Source of the DNA: DYKG01 sp964596185
GTDB lineage: Bacteria; Muiribacteriota; Ozemobacteria; Ozemobacterales; Ozemobacteraceae
DNA: 64,000 nucleotides
Direction: 5' to 3'
NCBI GenBank assembly: GCA_964596185.1
Contig: CAZQUE010000006.1
Span: 1 to 64,000 of the forward strand
Numbering within the stretch: the stretch's first letter is position 1; each line of letters starts with the position of its first letter. The notes under the pieces were generated by a model that ran no database searches, was not told where the DNA came from, and saw only the letters and a list, made by a program, of their open reading frames with translations. A program made the translations under genes and the position numbers. Of this stretch, positions 41,289-49,232 are shown piece by piece.

Positions 41289-41309
41289 GTGGTTTGTGGT
41301 CAGTGGTTT
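41289..41309. repeat. Three tandem seven-base repeats near the right end
   Basis: GTGGTTT, GTGGTCA and GTGGTTT directly adjoin. Position, 110 bases from the right inner repeat, suggests accessory binding sites for excision. No copy is seen at the left end. Confidence 0.35.
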
Positions 41310-41418
41310 TTCTGTGAGGCAATTTTACCACCCACAAAATACAGTTGATTTTTCTCGGTAATCATACGATAATTCTATAAAACCGGTAAGAACAAAAAAG
41401 CCCATTCTTTTGTTGTTT

Positions 41419-41447
41419 TTACAATCTCTAGGTAAGTGCTAGGTAAG
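41419..41447. repeat. Right inner repeat, probable integrase arm sites
   Basis: The partner of 35231-35259, same orientation, one mismatch (G for C at 41438). CTAGGTAAG occurs at 41428-41436 and 41439-41447. In the excised circle this copy would lie 39 bases to the left of the core and the other 99 bases to the right. Confidence 0.65.
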
Positions 41448-41486
41448 ATTAGACCAAGTTCATTGAAAAAGCCCACAAATAAAGAC

Positions 41487-41516
41487 AAGTATCATTTTGC
41501 CATGGAAAAGAAAACA
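41487..41516. repeat. Right attachment core (attR side)
   Basis: The partner of 35102-35131. It restores the -10 box, start codon and codons 1-5 of the cbiX-type gene, so integration leaves the protein unchanged while replacing the DNA upstream of the -10. Confidence 0.75.
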
Positions 41517-41861
41517 ATTAATTTGCTGTTGTTCCATGGTTCGGCTCGAGCCAATTCTCTTGAATCGGCGCTGGCCTTTACGCAAAAACTCTGTGATATT
41601 AGCGGCAGAAAAGTTGAATGTTGCTTTCTCAGGGGGCAGCAACCAACTCTTGAAATGGCTCTGGCATCTGCAGTTAATGAAGGCTACAATATGATTCGCC
41701 TCATCCAGCTTTTTCTGCTGCCCGGATCACATGTCGATGAGGATATTCCCGGTATTATCGAAGGGTTCAGGCAAAAACATCCGGAAGTAAAAATTGAATC
41801 GCTTCCATGTCTCGTTGAACTTGAAGGGTTTGCATCAATGCTTGCAGCGATGCTGGAATAA
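41502..41861 (+). CDS. Small CbiX-type chelatase (CbiX-S)
   Basis: A 119-residue protein of the CbiX family in its short form, one chelatase half-domain. INLLLFHGSARAN at the N-terminus holds the metal-site histidine, and LIQLFLLPGSHVDEDIPGII holds the second histidine with acidic neighbours. Small CbiX proteins form symmetric dimers and insert cobalt, nickel or iron into sirohydrochlorin or related tetrapyrroles. No other cobalamin or siroheme gene is in the window. The ATG at 41502 has no Shine-Dalgarno sequence and lies six bases past a TATCAT -10, which suggests a leaderless mRNA. Its first five codons are part of the element's right attachment core, and the -35 region is element DNA. Confidence 0.82.
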   Translation: MEKKTINLLLFHGSARANSLESALAFTQKLCDISGRKVECCFLRGQQPTLEMALASAVNEGYNMIRLIQLFLLPGSHVDEDIPGIIEGFRQKHPEVKIESLPCLVELEGFASMLAAMLE

Positions 41862-41876
41862 GATTCTGGAATCATT

Positions 41877-42794
41877 ATGAACAGCAAGTCTCTTAAAAAG
41901 AAGGCCATTTTTTCAATCATCGTTGCAATTTTTCTCATCGCTGGTGGCTTTTTCGGCTTTTATCTTGGCTGGAAGCAGGTTAAAGCACCTGTTTTACTCG
42001 CGCTTACCTTTCACGGGGTCACCGATTCCCCCACCCTTCCATGGGAAATACGCTACCAGGAGCTTGATAGAATCATTAGCCAGTTGAAACGCCATGACTT
42101 TACAGCTCTTTCACCGGTTGAATTTGAGCAGAGGGTAAAAACGCGAACCAGCTTGGGCAGAAATTTTCTGTTAACTTTCGATGACGGGCTTAAAAGTTCG
42201 GCTGAAGCTATCAAAAAGCTTTACAAAGAAAGATCTATCAGCTCGGCGTTCTTTATTATCACCGACGAAATCGGCAGAGAAAACTATGTAGATATAGAAA
42301 CCATCAAAGATTTGCAGAAAAATTACGATTGCAAAATCGGCCTGCATGGTAAACGGCACTACGAAGTCACCAAAATTATCGCTGAAAACGGCAATCTTGC
42401 CGATGAACTCGAGCAGGCCAAAGCCTATCTGGCAAATGCTTTGAATTCCCCAGTTAACTGGTATGCCTATCCGTTTGGCGATTACAATGCCTCGGCAGTG
42501 GCTGCAATTGCTTCTACCAGCCTTGAGCTTTGTTTTACCGTCGATGGCTTCGAAATTGACCCTGACGCTGATTTCAAATTGCTGCCGCGAGTAATGTATT
42601 TGCGCGGCGGCGCGGCGGCAGGAGCACCGGATCCGCTCGACTGGGCACCGCCCAAACTTGCCAGAACCGGATCTTTGACAATAACTCTGGCCTGTCTGGT
42701 AATTTTTATCAGCTTAAGCTGGGTTATCAGGGCCAGAAATCTCCTTAAGGCCCTGCGGGCAAAGACCGATTTGGAAAAGGAAAAGGCAGAGTAG
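41877..42794 (+). CDS. Membrane-anchored polysaccharide deacetylase family protein
   Basis: A 305-residue protein with an N-terminal anchor (KKKAIFSIIVAIFLIAGGFFGFYLGW), an extracytoplasmic NodB-type deacetylase domain and a second membrane helix near the C-terminus (LTITLACLVIFISLSWVI). The catalytic motifs are visible: FLLTFDDGLKSS (motif 1, Asp-Asp), GLHGKRHYEV (the H-x3-H metal motif 2 region) and YAYPFGDYN (motif 3). Such enzymes remove N- or O-acetyl groups from cell-wall or surface polysaccharides. It follows the cbiX-type gene by 15 bases. Its stop codon lies within the complementary strand of the RNase P RNA P1 helix. Confidence 0.87.
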   Translation: MNSKSLKKKAIFSIIVAIFLIAGGFFGFYLGWKQVKAPVLLALTFHGVTDSPTLPWEIRYQELDRIISQLKRHDFTALSPVEFEQRVKTRTSLGRNFLLTFDDGLKSSAEAIKKLYKERSISSAFFIITDEIGRENYVDIETIKDLQKNYDCKIGLHGKRHYEVTKIIAENGNLADELEQAKAYLANALNSPVNWYAYPFGDYNASAVAAIASTSLELCFTVDGFEIDPDADFKLLPRVMYLRGGAAAGAPDPLDWAPPKLARTGSLTITLACLVIFISLSWVIRARNLLKALRAKTDLEKEKAE

Positions 42795-43155
42795 CCTGTA
42801 AGCCGGGTTCTGTACCCCTGAAGGGGCGTCGGCCATCTATCTGGGATCAGAGTCTCCTCTGACCTCGAGCGATCTACCCGGGGTAGTAGCGAAGCGGGTC
42901 ACCTCGTTCCCCTGTTCGATCTTGCTCCGGTGGGGTTTACCAATGTTGCACTGTCGCCAGCACAACAGGTGCGCTCTTACCGCACCATTTCAACCTTACC
43001 TGTGTCGAGAGACCATCGGCGGTATCTTTTCTGTTGCACTTTCCGTCCACATAGAATCTCTCCTATGCAGCCTGGGTGTTACCCAGCACCTTACCCTTTG
43101 GAGCCCGGACTTTCCTCATCTTCCATGAGAAGACGCGACCGACCGGCTACTCTGC
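42786..43155 (-). ncRNA. rnpB: RNase P RNA (bacterial type A)
   Basis: The catalytic RNA of ribonuclease P, which trims tRNA 5' ends. Conserved cores are present on the minus strand: GAGGAAAGTCCGGGCT near the 5' end (P4/J3-4), the GTGCAACAGAAA and GGTAAACCCC regions, and CCCGGCTTACAGGCTA at the 3' end. The ends are set by an 11-pair P1 helix, GCAGAGTAGCC (43145-43155) with GGCTACTCTGC (42786-42796). The first base touches the stop codon of the TPM gene upstream, and the 3' strand overlaps the last codons of the convergent deacetylase gene. No separate terminator or promoter is evident. Confidence 0.97.
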
Positions 43156-44045
43156 TAATTTTCCTGATTGTCGATTTTAACATTCCGGCGCGTACCGGTC
43201 AATCGCATGATTAAACCGGCCTTGCCCGGCGGATATACCGCCTCTTTTTTTCTGCGGCTGAAGCCGCAGCGTTCACAGGCATAAATGCGCCTACGCAAGC
43301 CAAGAGTATTGTCTCCAGGCTCTTTCAGAGGCTCTACCGTCACTTTTAAAGCCCCGTTACAACGTGGGCATCGTTCAACAAAAAAGATTACATAGATAAG
43401 AAACAAAGCGACAAGAACAGCCAGGAGAATCTCTTTGGAGGTCCAGAGAAAACTGCGAAGATTGAAAGTGGTAGAATGGGTTCCTTTCCTCTGGCTATCC
43501 CGCTTAAGTTCATCGAGAAGCATGTGTTTAATGGTCGAAACACCTTCCAGAAAACCCTGCCCATCATTATTAGTTGCATTGTTAGGCAGAATTACCTGAT
43601 TCAGGATTTTTTCGCCCATTTCGCGGGTAATCAGGTATTTCAAACCGATACCGACGCGCAAATGCACTTTGCCATGGGCCGAGCCTTCCGGTAGCAAAGC
43701 ATAAATAAGAATACCCCTTTTGTCCAGCCCGATGGTTCTGATCCATTGGGCAAAGAAACTCTCGACCCTGCTCTGGCTGTCGACCAGGTTATCAACCTTT
43801 TCTGTGCGGATAAGAATGCGAATCCGCATTTTTTCTTCTATTTCCGAGCAGATTGAAATAATCTGCTGCCTTATTTCAGGCACGATAAGCAGTGCACTAT
43901 CCTCAATATAGTTTTGTGCACTTTTATCCGGCATCGTTTCAGAAGCAGTCTGAGCCGGCAATCTCAGCACCAGAAACAGCACATACAAGGTTACCAGAGC
44001 AAACACTCGCAGCGAATTAAAACTTGTTTTTGTTGAAGAAATCAA
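43155..44045 (-). CDS. TPM-domain membrane protein with C-terminal zinc ribbon
   Basis: A 296-residue protein. After an N-terminal hydrophobic segment (LRVFALVTLYVLFLVLRLPA) comes a TPM (DUF477) domain at about residues 45-180 (MRIRILIRTEKVDNL, then GILIYALLPEGSAHGKVHLR and VGIGLKYLITREMGEKIL), one membrane helix (ILLAVLVALFLIYVIFFV), and a cytoplasmic zinc ribbon with CPRC and CERC. TPM domains are linked to phosphatase activity or membrane-complex repair in other systems; function here is open. It overlaps the DUF164 gene upstream by four bases and its stop codon abuts rnpB, so a shared transcript with rnpB is likely. Confidence 0.83.
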   Translation of the reverse strand: MISSTKTSFNSLRVFALVTLYVLFLVLRLPAQTASETMPDKSAQNYIEDSALLIVPEIRQQIISICSEIEEKMRIRILIRTEKVDNLVDSQSRVESFFAQWIRTIGLDKRGILIYALLPEGSAHGKVHLRVGIGLKYLITREMGEKILNQVILPNNATNNDGQGFLEGVSTIKHMLLDELKRDSQRKGTHSTTFNLRSFLWTSKEILLAVLVALFLIYVIFFVERCPRCNGALKVTVEPLKEPGDNTLGLRRRIYACERCGFSRRKKEAVYPPGKAGLIMRLTGTRRNVKIDNQEN

Positions 44046-44755
44046 TTTCTATCACCGGTCCAATATAATAGTGTTCCACAATAAGAGCATTTCTCGGCAC
44101 CATCATGCGCACAGGCAGAACTGACAAAACCACCTGGCAGAGCCATTCCGCAAGAGGGACAGGAAGCAACGTCAATATCAAAGATTACCCGTCCCTTTTT
44201 CTGCTGTCTGAGATCCTCATACATCTCCAGGCTATCCGACTCGATATTCAAAGACATTTGTGAACGCTCGGTTCTTATCAGCTCGATCTCTTTTTTCAAG
44301 GCAAGAATTTCGTCGGTTACCCGAGCACGGACTTCTTCAAGGTGGATTTTTCTACCAGCAATGACCTTTTCACCCTTAGGAATATCCTTTTCAAGCATTT
44401 CGATCTTTTCCATGTCCTGAAGTATGGAAGTTTCGAATTCGCCGGCTTTTTGTCTGAAGCCGACAATCTCTTTTTCAAGGGCCGAATAAGATGCTGGAGC
44501 CAAACCGGCGCTTTTCATTTTTAAATCGGCGGTTCTGATTTGTTCATTAACCGACTCAAATGATGATTCAGCAGCACGTTTGCGCAGGTGTATCTTTTTC
44601 AACAAAGCCTTTTTCTTTTCTACAAGCTCAGAATCGGCATCGATTTCCTTCTGCATTTTCTGTAGCTTCTGTTTTTTTTCTTCTATCGCAGCATTGGCAG
44701 CGTCAATTTTCAGATCAAGGTCCTGCAGAGGAATTAATTTTTTTACTGGTATCAC
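44042..44755 (-). CDS. DUF164 coiled-coil zinc-ribbon protein
   Basis: A 237-residue protein of the CT398/DUF164 family. Residues ~8-180 form a long antiparallel coiled-coil hairpin rich in Lys and Glu; a C-terminal zinc ribbon follows with CPSC and CSYC. Proteins of this family are found across bacteria and have been connected to nucleic-acid or secretion-related functions without a settled role. It overlaps the TPM gene by four bases, so the two are co-translated. Together with rnpB they form a likely transcription unit. No clear promoter was identified in the spacer to der. Confidence 0.87.
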   Translation of the reverse strand: MIPVKKLIPLQDLDLKIDAANAAIEEKKQKLQKMQKEIDADSELVEKKKALLKKIHLRKRAAESSFESVNEQIRTADLKMKSAGLAPASYSALEKEIVGFRQKAGEFETSILQDMEKIEMLEKDIPKGEKVIAGRKIHLEEVRARVTDEILALKKEIELIRTERSQMSLNIESDSLEMYEDLRQQKKGRVIFDIDVASCPSCGMALPGGFVSSACAHDGAEKCSYCGTLLYWTGDRN

Positions 44756-44903
44756 AGTCTACCTCTTTTATCATTTTGTCAGGGCTTAACATTAACAGAA
44801 GCGGGGTTGCCTGTCAATTCCCGCCTAGCCTATGCAAAAAATTCATACCGCGGAAAATAATCGCCAAAACTATGAATTAATCAGGCTTTAGCCCGAATTA
44901 ACG

Positions 44904-44933
44904 TTGACTTTTCCCATAAGAAAGTGATAGAAT
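44904..44933 (+). promoter_or_regulatory. Promoter of the der-plsY-gpsA operon
   Basis: TTGACT (44904-44909) and TAGAAT (44928-44933) with an 18-base spacer. The leader to the ATG at 44960 is about 20 bases and includes GGAGG. Confidence 0.7.
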
Positions 44934-44959
44934 AGCTGTTCTAAATCTGGAGGTTAGTC

Positions 44960-46291
44960 ATGCAGACAATTCCGACAATCGCCATTGTTGGCCGCCCCAA
45001 TGTTGGCAAATCATCTTTAATGAACCGCATCGTTGGCTACAGACATGCGATTGTTGATCCCACCCCCGGGGTTACCCGCGACAGGAACTATGCAGAGGCT
45101 GTATGGAACGGTCGCCAGTTCAATGTCGTCGATACCGGCGGACTTGACCCGGATGACTCTCAACCGATAATGCAATCGATAAAAAATCAGGTTGATTTTG
45201 CCTTGAAAGAAGCAGAAGCAATCATTTTTGTCTGTGATGGAAAAGCTGGACTGGTGCCGGATGACAAGCAAATTCTCAACTTTCTGCGCCGTCAGTGGCC
45301 GGACCGACCGCTTCTTGTTGCCATCAACAAGCTTGATCATGCGGCAAACGAAGACATTTTCCTCGCAGAATTCTATGAACTGGGGCTTGAAAAAATTTAC
45401 CCCATTTCGGCCGTTCATGGGCACGGAGTTGCCGATCTTCTTGACGACGCGGTAAAAGGTTTTGACCGCAACTGGGATGGTGAGGAAAAAGACCGGCGCA
45501 CAAATCTTGAACAAATAGCCCTGGTCGGCAAGCCCAATGTCGGCAAATCTTCTATTTTCAACTATCTTATCGGCGAGGAACGCTCCATTGTCGACAACGT
45601 TCCAGGCACAACCAGAGACACAATTTTAAAACGTTTTTCACACAATGGAAAAACCTACAACTTCATCGATACCGCCGGGCTGCGCCGCCCAGACCGAGAT
45701 AAAGACGATGTCGAGCAATATTCGGTTTTTAGAACACTAGGGGCAATCAAAAACACGGATCTTGCAATACTGGTAATGGATGCCTCCGAAGGCAAGATAA
45801 CCAATCAGGATAAGCGCATCGCCGGACGCATTATCGAAAGCGGAGCCGGATGCATCATCGTCTGGAATAAATGGGATCTTTCAAAACACAATGAAAGAGA
45901 CTGGGATGAGCTGATTAGGCACACCAGAGAAGAATTTCCCCAACTGGCATTTGCACCAATGTTGGCTACTTCAGCAAAAACCGGCCTAAGAGTAGCGAAG
46001 CTTTTTGAATTGATAGATCAGGTTCAGGAAAATGGGCGTAAAATCATTCCAAACGATCGCTTGAAATCCATTCTATACGACGCGGTAACCATTCAACCGC
46101 CACCCTCTTTCAAAGGCCGCGAGCTACGACTTATTTCGCTCAATCAGTTCGCCGGACCACCGATAGTTTTCAAACTTAAGGCATCTGACCCTAAGGGAGT
46201 GCACTTTTCCTATCAGCGCTATATTCTCAATCATATTCGCCAGGAAGAAACCTTTGACGGCTGGCCAGTCAAGCTTGTAGTCAGGAAATAA
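44960..46291 (+). CDS. der: Ribosome-assembly GTPase Der
   Basis: A 443-residue GTPase with two G domains in tandem, unique to Der/EngA. Domain 1 has GRPNVGKSSLMN and NKLD; domain 2 has GKPNVGKSSIFN, DTAGLRRP and NKWD; a KH-like domain completes the C-terminal ~110 residues (LKSILYDAVTIQPPPSFKGR). Der helps assemble the large ribosomal subunit. Length is typical. CTGGAGG is 10 bases before the ATG. It heads a run of plsY and gpsA, a combination common in bacteria, in which ribosome assembly and phospholipid synthesis genes share a transcript. Confidence 0.97.
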   Translation: MQTIPTIAIVGRPNVGKSSLMNRIVGYRHAIVDPTPGVTRDRNYAEAVWNGRQFNVVDTGGLDPDDSQPIMQSIKNQVDFALKEAEAIIFVCDGKAGLVPDDKQILNFLRRQWPDRPLLVAINKLDHAANEDIFLAEFYELGLEKIYPISAVHGHGVADLLDDAVKGFDRNWDGEEKDRRTNLEQIALVGKPNVGKSSIFNYLIGEERSIVDNVPGTTRDTILKRFSHNGKTYNFIDTAGLRRPDRDKDDVEQYSVFRTLGAIKNTDLAILVMDASEGKITNQDKRIAGRIIESGAGCIIVWNKWDLSKHNERDWDELIRHTREEFPQLAFAPMLATSAKTGLRVAKLFELIDQVQENGRKIIPNDRLKSILYDAVTIQPPPSFKGRELRLISLNQFAGPPIVFKLKASDPKGVHFSYQRYILNHIRQEETFDGWPVKLVVRK

Positions 46292-46293
46292 TC

Positions 46294-46965
46294 ATGCAGG
46301 ATTATTTATACGCCATTCTAATCGGATATTTTTGCGGCTCCTTTCCAACCGCCTATCTGATTGGCAAGCTTGTTTACCGGCTCGATATCTTTGAATACGG
46401 CAGCAAAAACATGGGTGCAACTAACGTTTACCGGGTTCTCGGCAAAACACCTTTCGCTTTCACTCTGGCCATTGATGTTCTAAAAGGAATGCTCGCCGTC
46501 ATTCTCACCGCCAAAGTTCTCGAAAGAAACCCTCTCGCGCTTTTCGCTGCCGGCGCGGCTGCGTTAGCCGGCCACACGCTTTCTTTCTGGGTAAAATTCA
46601 AAGGCGGCAAAGGGGTTGCGTCTGGCCTGGGAGTTTTCATTGCCCTTGCTCCCAAAGCCACTTTAATTACCCTGCTGGTTTTTCTTGCGGTTCTGGTTGT
46701 CAGTAGAATGGTTTCTCTTGGCTCAATTATAGCTGCCGCCGCCCTGCCCTTTCTCATCTACGGATTTCAGGAAGGTGGCCCAGTCTATTACCCTTATCTT
46801 ACCGGCTTTTCGGCGATTATCGCCACATTCATTATTTTCAAGCACAAAGCCAACATTAAAAGGATTCTAAAAGGCGAAGAATTGGCATTGGGACAGAAAA
46901 AACCAGATGAAACAACGACAAACGCCGTGAGCGAAGCTGATGAAAAATCAGGAGAAGATCAATGA
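46294..46965 (+). CDS. plsY: Glycerol-3-phosphate acyltransferase PlsY
   Basis: A 223-residue inner-membrane enzyme that transfers an acyl group from acyl-phosphate to glycerol-3-phosphate, the first step of phospholipid synthesis. The three family motifs are seen: GSFPTAYLIGK, GSKNMGATNVYR, and GHTLSFWVKFKGGKGVASGL. Several membrane helices surround them. The C-terminal ~25 residues are a charged tail longer than in many homologues. It starts two bases after der and its stop overlaps the gpsA start by four bases. Confidence 0.96.
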   Translation: MQDYLYAILIGYFCGSFPTAYLIGKLVYRLDIFEYGSKNMGATNVYRVLGKTPFAFTLAIDVLKGMLAVILTAKVLERNPLALFAAGAAALAGHTLSFWVKFKGGKGVASGLGVFIALAPKATLITLLVFLAVLVVSRMVSLGSIIAAAALPFLIYGFQEGGPVYYPYLTGFSAIIATFIIFKHKANIKRILKGEELALGQKKPDETTTNAVSEADEKSGEDQ

Positions 46966-47972
46966 GATTTGCAGTCTTGGGTGCGGGTTCCTGGGGAACC
47001 ACTCTAGCAAACCTTCTTTGTGATAACGGACATCAAGTCGTTCTCTGGGCCCGCGAAAAAGAAGTTGTAGAAGGCATAAACAACGAGCGTCACAACCCAT
47101 TTTTTGTAAGTCACCTGCGGCTTAATCCTGCCCTGGTTGCCGTTCCCTCAATCGATACCGCCCTTGAAAATGCTGATTTTGCATTGACCTCTATTCCGTC
47201 TGGCTTCATCAAAGAAACCCTTAGTCCCTACGGCAAAAAACTTTCTGGACTGCAAGGAATCATCAACGTCGCCAAAGGTTTTGAAAGAGGCACCGGCAAG
47301 CGAATATCGCAACTCTTATGTGATATTATCGGTGCTGAACCAGAAGGTGCAAACGACATCGTTGCCAGCCTTTCCGGGCCAAATCTGGCCGATGAAGTGG
47401 CAATGAAAAAGCTGGGAGCTTCTGTCGTTGCCACACACAAGGAACAACTGGCAAGGATTTTCCAGCAATGCTTTTCCAACAACTACTTCAGGATTTATCG
47501 ACAGACAGATCGAACCGGCGTTGAGCTTGGCGGCACCTTGAAAAACATCTTTGCCATCGGCGCTGGTATAGTTGACGGACTCGAGCTTGGCGACAACGCG
47601 AAAGCCGCCTATCTGACCAGGAGCCTTCATGAACTGGTAAGACTCGGTACCGCCCTTGGCGGTGACATTCAGACATTTTACGGGCTGGCCGGGCTTGGCG
47701 ACCTTATGGCAACCACCTCTTCGCCATTATCAAGAAATCATCGACTTGGGCAGGCAATTGCACAGGGAAGAACCCTGCATGAAATTACCGCTTCGTCGAA
47801 AATGGTCGTCGAAGGCGTTGAAACTGCAAAAATTGCAAGCGAATGGGGCAAAAAACTAACTCTTCCGCTTCCAATTACCGAAGAATTATGTAGGGTTTTA
47901 TTTGCAGATTGTCCACCCGAGATTGCGGCCAAAAATTTGATGAGTCGCTCCCTCAAAGCAGAAAATGACTAA
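46962..47972 (+). CDS. gpsA: NAD(P)H-dependent glycerol-3-phosphate dehydrogenase
   Basis: A 336-residue cytoplasmic enzyme making sn-glycerol-3-phosphate from dihydroxyacetone phosphate, the substrate of the adjacent plsY product. The N-terminal Rossmann motif is VLGAGSWGTTLA, with AKGFERGTGKR and SGPNLADEVA in between. The C-terminal domain has the catalytic lysine region ELGGTLKNIFAIGAGI and the GLAGLGDLMATTSS signature. Full length. It starts in the ATGA overlap with plsY, so synthesis of the two proteins is coupled. Confidence 0.97.
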   Translation: MRFAVLGAGSWGTTLANLLCDNGHQVVLWAREKEVVEGINNERHNPFFVSHLRLNPALVAVPSIDTALENADFALTSIPSGFIKETLSPYGKKLSGLQGIINVAKGFERGTGKRISQLLCDIIGAEPEGANDIVASLSGPNLADEVAMKKLGASVVATHKEQLARIFQQCFSNNYFRIYRQTDRTGVELGGTLKNIFAIGAGIVDGLELGDNAKAAYLTRSLHELVRLGTALGGDIQTFYGLAGLGDLMATTSSPLSRNHRLGQAIAQGRTLHEITASSKMVVEGVETAKIASEWGKKLTLPLPITEELCRVLFADCPPEIAAKNLMSRSLKAEND

Positions 47973-47987
47973 ACAAGGAGCAAATTC

Positions 47988-49232
47988 ATGAAGAATACGT
48001 TTGGGAAATTAATTGCCATTGCAGCAATAATTTTGGTGCTGCTGGCAGTTTTTTATGGAATCAGGCATTTTCAAAAACAGATTCCATCGACAGAACCACA
48101 GATTTCAACCAAACAGCCCGCTGATAATAAACCGGTAGAGATGACCAGAAAGAAAACTGTTGATGTAAAATTTATCGACGGTGAGCACGAGATTTCATTC
48201 AAACAGGTGCCTCTTTATTCAGTAACTCTACAGGAAGACAAGGCGGCAACCATGACCGTAGACGGCAACCTTATGAAAGCCCTTGTTGAAAAAATACCGA
48301 ATACCGCCACCCAGACAGCCGTGCCAAGCCAATTGAAAAAAGCTGCAGCCGGAAACCTGGATCGACTTACTCGAGGTGGCGAAATTGAGCAGATCGATCG
48401 CAACAAAACTCTTGCCGCTCTTGAGAAAGCGATCAAAGAGGCGCCTCAGGCCGCGACGATTACTGTGGATGTTTTTACTGCTTCTGGGGAAGGTCCTGAA
48501 AGTTTCAAGCAAAAGAGAATAGAAATGGGATTCACAACACTTATTGCCTCCTTTTCAACCCTGCACGAAGGACACATCGACGACGAAGGCCGCAACGTCA
48601 ATCTCGCTCTCGCCGCCGAAAAAATTGATGGAATAATAGTACCGCCAGGCGGAAAATTCAGCTTTAACAAAGTCGTCGGCCCAAGAACCGAAAAATGTGG
48701 TTTTAAAAAGGCCGGAGTCATCTCTCAGGGGAAGGTTATCCCCGGTCTGGGCGGAGGAATCTGTCAGGTGAGCACCACCCTTTATCGAACCGCCTTGCAA
48801 GCCGGCCTGAAAATTGACGAAAGACACAATCATTCAATTTATGACGGCATCGAATATGCCGACAGAGGCCTTGACGCTGCAGTTGCCTGGGGCTACAAGG
48901 ATTTTAAATTTTCGAATTCACTTGATCTGCCAGTTCTGATTTCGGCCAAGGCCGGGCCTGGAAGTGTGGCAATAGAGCTATTCGCCGAAAGAGTTCCATT
49001 TGAATCAGTAGTTCTTGAAACCAGAAATGAAAAAGTCCATCCGTTCCGCACCGAAATCAAAAAGAACCACAAATTGAAAAAAGGCGACCGGAAAATCCTG
49101 CATCCCGGAGTAACCGGGTACTCGATTGAAACCTATAGAATCATAACCAGAAAAGATGGCAAAACCCGTGAAGAGCGAATGAGCAAGGATAGATATCTGA
49201 CCTTCAACCGTATCGAGGAGACAAATAATTGA
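47988..49232 (+). CDS. VanW-family membrane-anchored protein
   Basis: A 414-residue protein anchored by an N-terminal helix (KLIAIAAIILVLLAVFYGI). A low-complexity linker and a peptidoglycan-binding-like region (about residues 50-190) precede the VanW domain: GKFSFNKVVGPRT, the signature GLGGGICQVSTTLYRTALQAG, ERHNHSIY and DAAVAWGYKDFKF. A G5-like stretch is possible at the C-terminus. VanW lies in some vancomycin-resistance clusters but is common in bacteria that are not resistant, and its activity is not established; a cell-envelope role is the safe reading. It follows gpsA by 15 bases and overlaps the NHL gene. Confidence 0.85.
   Translation: MKNTFGKLIAIAAIILVLLAVFYGIRHFQKQIPSTEPQISTKQPADNKPVEMTRKKTVDVKFIDGEHEISFKQVPLYSVTLQEDKAATMTVDGNLMKALVEKIPNTATQTAVPSQLKKAAAGNLDRLTRGGEIEQIDRNKTLAALEKAIKEAPQAATITVDVFTASGEGPESFKQKRIEMGFTTLIASFSTLHEGHIDDEGRNVNLALAAEKIDGIIVPPGGKFSFNKVVGPRTEKCGFKKAGVISQGKVIPGLGGGICQVSTTLYRTALQAGLKIDERHNHSIYDGIEYADRGLDAAVAWGYKDFKFSNSLDLPVLISAKAGPGSVAIELFAERVPFESVVLETRNEKVHPFRTEIKKNHKLKKGDRKILHPGVTGYSIETYRIITRKDGKTREERMSKDRYLTFNRIEETNN

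Larger units (their letters stand above)
41159..41486. other. Right-end noncoding region of the element
   Basis: About 330 bases without a gene. It holds a hairpin that may end the operon (41210-41246), three tandem seven-base units GTGGTTT, GTGGTCA, GTGGTTT at 41289-41309, a GGTGG/CCACC dyad around them, and the right inner repeat at 41419-41447. No promoter with good spacing to the cbiX-type gene was found. Confidence 0.6.
35102..41516. mobile_element. Integrated satellite-like element at the start of a cbiX-type gene
   Basis: A ~6.4 kb island bounded by 29/30 direct repeats (35102-35131, 41487-41516) that contain the -10 box, start codon and first five codons of the target gene. It carries a tyrosine integrase, an AlpA-like regulator, a VirE_N-type primase, a DUF3631 ATPase, three small proteins, and a terminase-small-subunit-like protein, all on the plus strand. 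Intergenic stretches are more AT-rich than the neighbouring chromosome. Inner repeats carrying tandem CTAGGTAAG lie 99 and 39 bases inside the outer repeats and look like integrase arm sites. No structural phage genes, conjugation genes, resistance genes or toxins are seen. The gene set resembles P4, PICI or minimal (PICMI-like) phage satellites. Confidence 0.85.

Noticed and set aside
35231..41447. Inner CTAGGTAAG repeats as the attachment cores
   Set aside because: They contain tandem short motifs typical of arm sites, and the outer repeats are longer, nearly identical and rebuild the target gene's start. The outer pair explains more, though an empty-site comparison is needed to settle it.
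41502..41861. An earlier start for the cbiX-type gene at GTG 41436
   Set aside because: It would begin inside the right inner repeat and add residues not expected in the family; the ATG at 41502 gives the normal small CbiX N-terminus.
43000..43155. Short plus-strand open frames across the RNase P RNA gene
   Set aside because: They run antisense to a well-conserved structural RNA and have no ribosome-binding sites.
47988..49232. Vancomycin resistance
   Set aside because: The protein is of the VanW family, but no vanHAX-type genes are present and the family is widespread without resistance.
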